Shown in pieces: positions 59,119 through 64,000 of a stretch of DNA of 64,000 bases. The stretch comes from Streptomyces sp. Je 1-79 (lineage in GTDB: Bacteria; Actinomycetota; Actinomycetes; Streptomycetales; Streptomycetaceae). Numbering within the stretch: the first letter of the stretch is position 1; each line of letters starts with the position of its first letter. The translations under genes and the position numbers were made by a program. The stretch lies in assembly GCF_025195125.1 (NCBI RefSeq), contig NZ_JAMGSL010000014.1, forward strand, positions 140,046-204,045. Reading direction: 5' to 3'. The notes beneath the pieces were generated by a model. The model was not told the DNA's origin and searched no databases. It worked only from the letters and a program-made list of their open reading frames with translations.

Positions 59119-61787
59119 TGGAGTCGGCTGAAATCCGCCGCCGCTGGCTGAGCTTCTTCGAGGAGCGCGGGCACACCGTCGTGCCTTCGGCGTCGCTCAT
59201 CGCGGACGACCCGACTCTGCTTCTGGTCCCCGCCGGCATGGTTCCCTTCAAGCCGTACTTCCTCGGCGAGGTCAAGCCGCCGTTCTCGCGCGCCTCCAGC
59301 GTGCAGAAGTGCGTGCGTACGCCGGACATCGAAGAGGTCGGCAAGACCACCCGCCACGGCACGTTCTTCCAGATGTGCGGCAACTTCTCCTTCGGCGACT
59401 ACTTCAAGGAAGGCGCCATCAAGCTCGCCTGGGAGCTGCTGACCACCTCGGTGGAGCACGGCGGCTACGGGCTCGAGCCGGAGAAGCTCTGGATCACCGT
59501 CTACCAGGAGGACGACGAGGCCGAGCAGATCTGGCGCGACGTCGTCGGTGTCCCGGCCGAGCGCATCCAGCGCCTGGGCAAGAAGGACAACTACTGGTCG
59601 ATGGGCGTCCCCGGCCCCTGCGGCCCGTGCTCCGAGATCAACTACGACCGCGGCCCCGAGTTCGGTGTCGAGGGCGGCCCGGCCGTCAACGACGAGCGGT
59701 ACGTGGAGATCTGGAACCTGGTCTTCATGCAGTACGAGCGGGGCGAGGGCACCTCGAAGGAGGACTTCGAGATCCTCGGCGACCTGCCGTCGAAGAACAT
59801 CGACACCGGTCTCGGCCTCGAGCGCCTCGCGATGATCCTGCAGGGCGTACAGAACATGTACGAGACCGACACCCTCCAGGTCGTCATCGACAAGGCCACC
59901 GAGCTCACCGGCGTCGCCTACGGCAAGGCCAAGGACAGCGACGTCTCGCTGCGCGTGGTCGCCGACCACATGCGTACGTCCGTGATGCTCATCGGCGACG
60001 GTGTCACCCCGGGCAACGAGGGCCGCGGCTACGTGCTGCGCCGCATCATGCGCCGCGCCATCCGCAACATGCGCCTGCTCGGCGCCACGGGCGTGGTCGT
60101 CCAGGACCTCGTCGACGTGGTCATCGACACGATGGGCGAGCAGTACCCGGAGCTGGTCACCGACCGCAAGCGGATCGAGACCGTCGCCCTCGCCGAGGAG
60201 GCCCGCTTCCTCAAGACGCTCAACGCCGGCTCCAACGTCCTCGACGGCGCCGTCACCGAGACCAAGGCCTCCGGCAGCACCGTCCTGCCCGGAGACAAGG
60301 CGTTCCTGCTCCACGACACCTGGGGCTTCCCGATCGACCTCACCCTGGAGATCGCCGCCGAGCAGGGGCTCTCCGTGGACGAGGCCGGCTTCCGCCGCCT
60401 GATGCAGGAGCAGCGGGACAAGGCCAAGGCCGACGCCAAGGCCAAGAAGACCGGCCACGCCGACGTCGCCGCCTACCGCGAGATCGCGGACGGCAACGGC
60501 GCCACGGAGTTCACCGGCTACACCAACACCGAGGGCGAGTCCACCGTCGTCGGTCTGCTGGTCAACGGCGTCCCGTCGCCGGCCGCCTCCGAGGGCGACG
60601 AGGTCGAGGTCGTCCTCGACCGCACCCCCTTCTACGCCGAGGGCGGCGGCCAGCTCGCCGACCAGGGCCGCATCAAGCTGCACAGCGGCGCCGTCATCGA
60701 GGTCCGCGACGTCCAGCAGCCGGTTCCCGGCGTCTCCGTGCACAAGGGCGCCGTCCAGGTCGGCGAGGTGACGGTCGGCTCCACCGCCTACGCCTCCATC
60801 GACATCCGCCGCCGCCGGGCCATCGCCCGCGCCCACTCCGCCACGCACCTGACGCACCAGGCCCTGCGTGACGCCCTCGGCCCGACGGCCGCCCAGGCCG
60901 GTTCGGAGAACTCGCCCGGTCGCTTCCGCTTCGACTTCGGTTCGCCGAACGCGGTGCCCGGGACGGTCCTCATGGACGTCGAGCAGAAGATCAACGAGGT
61001 CCTCGGCCGCGAACTCGACGTCCACGCCGAGGTCATGCCGATCGACGAGGCCAAGCGACAGGGCGCCATCGCCGAGTTCGGCGAGAAGTACGGCGAGAAG
61101 GTGCGCGTCGTCACCATCGGCGACTTCTCCAAGGAGCTGTGCGGCGGTACGCACGTCAAGAACACCTCCGCGCTGGGCCTGGTCAAGCTGCTCGGCGAGT
61201 CGTCGATCGGCAGTGGCGTGCGCCGTGTCGAGGCCCTGGTCGGTGTCGACGCGTACAACTTCCTCGCCCGCGAGCACACGGTCGTCGCCCAGCTCCAGGA
61301 GCTGGTCAAGGGCCGCCCCGAGGAGCTGCCGGAGAAGATCTCCTCCATGCTCGGCAAGCTGAAGGACGCCGAGAAGGAGATCGAGAAGTTCCGCGCCGAG
61401 AAGGTGCTGCAGGCCGCCGCCGGTCTGGTCGAGGGCGCCAAGGACATCCGCGGCGTCGCGCTCGTCACCGGCCAGGTCCCCGACGGCACCTCCGCCGACG
61501 ACCTGCGCAAGCTGGTTCTCGACGTCCGCGGCCGCATCTCCTCGGACCGCCCGGCCGTCGTCGCCCTGTTCGCCACGGCCAACGGCCGCCCGCTGACGGT
61601 CATCGCCACCAACGAGGCCGCCCGCGAGCGCGGTCTCAAGGCCGGTGAGCTCGTCCGTACGGCCGCCAAGACCCTCGGCGGCGGCGGTGGCGGCAAGCCG
61701 GACGTCGCCCAGGGCGGCGGCCAGAACCCCGAGGCCGTCGGCGATGCCATCGACGCCGTCGAGCGCCTCGTGGTGGAGACGGCGTGA
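59118..61787 (+). CDS. alaS: Alanyl-tRNA synthetase
   Basis: The 889-residue enzyme has the class II core (ATRHGTFFQMCGNFSFGDYF-type segment), an anticodon-independent helical region, the editing domain with HSATHLTHQAL and CGGTHVKNT for zinc, and a C-Ala domain. It charges tRNA-Ala and edits Ser/Gly. It overlaps the upstream gene and, by GTGA, the downstream ruvX. Confidence 0.98.
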   Translation: MESAEIRRRWLSFFEERGHTVVPSASLIADDPTLLLVPAGMVPFKPYFLGEVKPPFSRASSVQKCVRTPDIEEVGKTTRHGTFFQMCGNFSFGDYFKEGAIKLAWELLTTSVEHGGYGLEPEKLWITVYQEDDEAEQIWRDVVGVPAERIQRLGKKDNYWSMGVPGPCGPCSEINYDRGPEFGVEGGPAVNDERYVEIWNLVFMQYERGEGTSKEDFEILGDLPSKNIDTGLGLERLAMILQGVQNMYETDTLQVVIDKATELTGVAYGKAKDSDVSLRVVADHMRTSVMLIGDGVTPGNEGRGYVLRRIMRRAIRNMRLLGATGVVVQDLVDVVIDTMGEQYPELVTDRKRIETVALAEEARFLKTLNAGSNVLDGAVTETKASGSTVLPGDKAFLLHDTWGFPIDLTLEIAAEQGLSVDEAGFRRLMQEQRDKAKADAKAKKTGHADVAAYREIADGNGATEFTGYTNTEGESTVVGLLVNGVPSPAASEGDEVEVVLDRTPFYAEGGGQLADQGRIKLHSGAVIEVRDVQQPVPGVSVHKGAVQVGEVTVGSTAYASIDIRRRRAIARAHSATHLTHQALRDALGPTAAQAGSENSPGRFRFDFGSPNAVPGTVLMDVEQKINEVLGRELDVHAEVMPIDEAKRQGAIAEFGEKYGEKVRVVTIGDFSKELCGGTHVKNTSALGLVKLLGESSIGSGVRRVEALVGVDAYNFLAREHTVVAQLQELVKGRPEELPEKISSMLGKLKDAEKEIEKFRAEKVLQAAAGLVEGAKDIRGVALVTGQVPDGTSADDLRKLVLDVRGRISSDRPAVVALFATANGRPLTVIATNEAARERGLKAGELVRTAAKTLGGGGGGKPDVAQGGGQNPEAVGDAIDAVERLVVETA

Positions 61788-62254
61788 CGATGCGCCGCGG
61801 TCGTCGTCTCGCGATCGACGTCGGGGACGCCCGGATCGGGGTCGCCTCGTGCGACCCCGACGGGGTCCTCGCCACGCCGGTGGAGACCGTGCCGGGACGT
61901 GACGTCCCGGCCGCCCACCGGCGGCTGAGGCAGATCGTCGAGGAGTACGAACCCATCGAGGTCGTGGTCGGCCTCCCGCGCTCCCTCTCCGGGGGCGAGG
62001 GCCCGGCCGCGGTCAAGGTCCGGCGCTTCGCGGGAGAGCTGGCCAAGGGCGTCGCTCCTGTGCCGGTCAGGCTGGTCGACGAGCGGATGACGACCGTGAC
62101 GGCCACCCAGGGCCTGCGGGCCTCGGGGGTGAAGTCGAAGAAGGGGCGCTCCGTCATCGACCAGGCCGCCGCTGTGATCATCCTTCAAAACGCTCTTGAG
62201 TCCGAACGGGTATCAGGTAATCCTCCCGGCGAGGGCGTCGAAGTGGTCATCTGA
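61784..62254 (+). CDS. ruvX: Putative pre-16S rRNA nuclease/Holliday junction resolvase YqgF
   Basis: GTG 61784 overlaps the alaS stop. The 156-residue RNase H-fold protein has RLAIDVGDARIGVA (Asp12) and a closing DQAAAVIILQNAL. YqgF homologues mature 16S rRNA 5' ends; a resolvase role is also annotated. The alaS-ruvX-mltG order is common in actinobacteria. Confidence 0.93.
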   Translation: MTMRRGRRLAIDVGDARIGVASCDPDGVLATPVETVPGRDVPAAHRRLRQIVEEYEPIEVVVGLPRSLSGGEGPAAVKVRRFAGELAKGVAPVPVRLVDERMTTVTATQGLRASGVKSKKGRSVIDQAAAVIILQNALESERVSGNPPGEGVEVVI

Positions 62255-62354
62255 TCGCGATACGGTAACGTTCCGCGCGATGCGGCGTGTTCGAACAGCT
62301 GCCGCACTACGTAGAGGCGGACCGTCCGGAAGCCTCGCGGCTGTTTGGGGATCG

Positions 62355-64000
62355 ATGACTGAGTATGGCCGGGGCCCCGGCTCCGAACCGTGGCATCCCG
62401 AGGACCCGTTGTACGGGGACCAGGGATGGGGAGGCCAGCAGCAGTACCCGCAGCAGGCGCAGTACGGCCAGGACCAGTACGGCCAGGGGCAGTACCCCCA
62501 GGACCCGTACCCCCAGGGCTCGTACGCCCAGGACCAGTACGGGCAGGGCGGGCAGCAGGGGTACGACCCGCAGTACCAGCAGCCGCACCAGCAGCCGCAT
62601 CCGCAGCAGGGTCAGCAGCCTCAGCAGTACAGCGATCCCCAGTACGGAAATCAGACGTACGGCGGCCAGCAGGGCTACTCCGGGCAGGGCTACGACACGC
62701 CCGGGTACCCCGCACAGCAGTACGACACGGGCTGGGAGACGGGCCAGGCGGCCATGCCGTACGGCGCGACTCCCGCCGACCCGTACGGCGGCCAGAACCC
62801 CGACCTCTACGGGACCCCCGAGGCGTACCCGCCGCCGCAGCCCCCGGGCCGGCGGCAGGGTCCGCCGGAGCCGGTGATCGACTGGGAGGCGGAGCCCGAG
62901 GAAGAGGAGCGGCATCCCTTCTTCACCGGCGAGGACGGCGCCGATGACGACGGCCACGACGACCACGACGACGAGCGGTCCGGCGACGGCTCGTCGCGGG
63001 GCGGTCGGGACCGGCGGGGCGGCAAGGGCCAGAAGAACAAGAAGGGCAAGAACGGCGTCGCGTGCCTGGTCGTCGCCCTCGTCCTGGTGGGCGGAGTCGG
63101 CGGCATCGGCTACTTCGGCTACCAGTTCTGGCAGGGCCAGTTCGGCGCCGCACCCGACTACGCGGGTGAGGGCAGCGGCGAGGTCCAGGTCGAGATTCCC
63201 AAGTCCGCCGGCGGCTACGAGATCGGCAACATCCTCAAGAAGGCCGGTGTCGTCAAGAGCGTCGACGCCTTCGTGTCGGCGCAGGGGAAGAACCCCAAGG
63301 GCCTGTCGATCCAGGCCGGCGTCTACACGCTGAAGAAGGAGATGTCGGCGGAGAGCGCCGTCACCCTGATGCTCAGCCCGGCGAGCCAGGCGAACTTCGT
63401 CATCCCCGAAGGCAAGCGGAACGTCTGGGTCTACGAGCAGATCGACAAGAAGCTCGACCTCAAGGCGGGCACGACGCAGGGCATCGCGAAGGCGAAGGCG
63501 AAGGACCTCGGTCTCCCGGACTGGGCGACCAACCACGCCGACCTCAAGGACCCGCTCGAAGGGTTCCTCTTCCCGGCGAGCTATCCCGTGGCCAAGGGCA
63601 ACAAGCCGGAGGACGTGCTGCGCAAGATGGTCGCCCGCTCCAACGAGGAGTACGCGAAGTACGACCTGGAGGCCAAGGCGAAGCAGCTCGGCGTCGAGAG
63701 CCCGTGGCAGCTCATCACCATCGCGAGCCTCGTCCAGGCCGAGGGCACGTCGCACGACGACTTCCGCAAGATGGCCGAGGTCGTCTACAACCGGCTCAAG
63801 CCAAGCAACCCGCAGACCTTCGGCAAGCTCGAGTTCGACTCCACGTACAACTACATCAAGAACCAGAGCAAGATCGACCTCACCCTCGAGGAGCTGCGGA
63901 AGTACGACAACCTCTACAACACGTACTTCTACAAGGGCCTGCCGCCCGGCCCGATCGGCAACCCGGGCAACGAGGCTCTGCAGGGCGTGGTGAACCCGAC
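62355..64000 (+). CDS. mltG: Endolytic transglycosylase MltG, 3'-truncated
   Basis: The frame is open to the end of the window (548 residues seen). Residues 1 to about 170 are a Gln/Tyr/Gly/Pro-rich disordered cytoplasmic region, followed by an acidic and then a Lys/Arg-rich stretch. One membrane helix (about 235-255) leads to a YceG domain. Catalytic Glu463 lies in LVQAEGT and the GLPPGPIGNPG motif is present. MltG cleaves nascent glycan strands to end peptidoglycan polymerisation. The C-terminus is missing. Confidence 0.95.
   Translation, partial: MTEYGRGPGSEPWHPEDPLYGDQGWGGQQQYPQQAQYGQDQYGQGQYPQDPYPQGSYAQDQYGQGGQQGYDPQYQQPHQQPHPQQGQQPQQYSDPQYGNQTYGGQQGYSGQGYDTPGYPAQQYDTGWETGQAAMPYGATPADPYGGQNPDLYGTPEAYPPPQPPGRRQGPPEPVIDWEAEPEEEERHPFFTGEDGADDDGHDDHDDERSGDGSSRGGRDRRGGKGQKNKKGKNGVACLVVALVLVGGVGGIGYFGYQFWQGQFGAAPDYAGEGSGEVQVEIPKSAGGYEIGNILKKAGVVKSVDAFVSAQGKNPKGLSIQAGVYTLKKEMSAESAVTLMLSPASQANFVIPEGKRNVWVYEQIDKKLDLKAGTTQGIAKAKAKDLGLPDWATNHADLKDPLEGFLFPASYPVAKGNKPEDVLRKMVARSNEEYAKYDLEAKAKQLGVESPWQLITIASLVQAEGTSHDDFRKMAEVVYNRLKPSNPQTFGKLEFDSTYNYIKNQSKIDLTLEELRKYDNLYNTYFYKGLPPGPIGNPGNEALQGVVNP

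Noticed and set aside
58644..61277. An 877-residue minus-strand frame opposite alaS
   Set aside because: alaS is certain on the plus strand; the minus frame has low-complexity Val/Leu/Gly/Asp composition typical of shadow frames.

Overview
The window is chromosomal DNA from a high-GC actinomycete, almost certainly a Streptomyces. The evidence is strong GC bias at third codon positions, frequent GTG starts and ATGA/GTGA overlaps, TANNNT boxes placed 6-8 nt before start codons (leaderless mRNAs), and an SsgB sporulation protein. The gene order alaS-rpsD-hisS-relA-apt-secF-secD-yajC-ruvBAC-yebC-pdxT-pdxS-pimA-pgsA-thrS-ssgB-cobT, read from right to left, matches my recollection of the S. coelicolor SCO1500-SCO1555 core region. 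I saw no transposase, integrase, prophage or CRISPR array, so this is conserved core rather than an island.

Layout, left to right. (1) 1-7090: a truncated GNAT gene, then cobalamin/siroheme genes: cobL (CbiE-CbiT fusion), a three-part gene in which a 600-residue disordered tail precedes a BluB domain and a CobT domain, and a fused precorrin-2 dehydrogenase/uroporphyrinogen methyltransferase. (2) 7155-12060: a SPOUT RNA methyltransferase, a tail-anchored Ser/Thr kinase, two small proteins, an APH-fold kinase, a zinc-ribbon protein and a five-tRNA cluster (Gly-Cys-Val-Val-Val). (3) 12295-18393: pabB-pabC for p-aminobenzoate, a double-GNAT protein, a DsbA-like thioredoxin, small membrane proteins, a CGNR regulator, ssgB and a PGPGW membrane protein. 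(4) 18448-24506: two tRNA-Val(CAC) genes around a very hydrophobic 841-aa protein and an SRPBCC protein, then a DEDDh exonuclease and a coupled DUF4365/hypothetical pair. (5) 24666-35916: thrS, a K+ channel, a HIT protein, a large membrane protein, an EF-G2-like GTPase, and the phosphatidylinositol mannoside operon pgsA-patA-pimA, followed by a 222-bp array of degenerate 40-bp tandem repeats and a LemA-like protein.

(6) 36039-45635: pdxS-pdxT (pyridoxal phosphate), yebC, a small secreted protein on the other strand, ruvCAB (Holliday junction processing), then yajC-secD-secF (Sec translocon accessory complex) and apt. (7) 45864-55942: relA (ppGpp), a DUF349 protein, a membrane cyclophilin, an MBL-fold hydrolase, hisS, a VKOR protein, rarA, and rpsD behind a leader of about 350 bp. 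(8) 55997-64000: a STAND ATPase/TPR protein, two small proteins coupled to alaS, ruvX, and mltG, which runs off the right edge.

Most genes are housekeeping: translation, recombination, secretion, cofactors and envelope lipids. The most unusual items are the disordered-tail/BluB/CobT fusion with a six-codon leader ORF, a perfect sigma-R-type promoter embedded in the apt terminator upstream of relA, the 40-bp tandem repeats after pimA, a direct repeat in the thrS leader, the EF-G2 protein lacking canonical GTPase residues, and the DUF4365 pair with a nuclease-like residue pattern.
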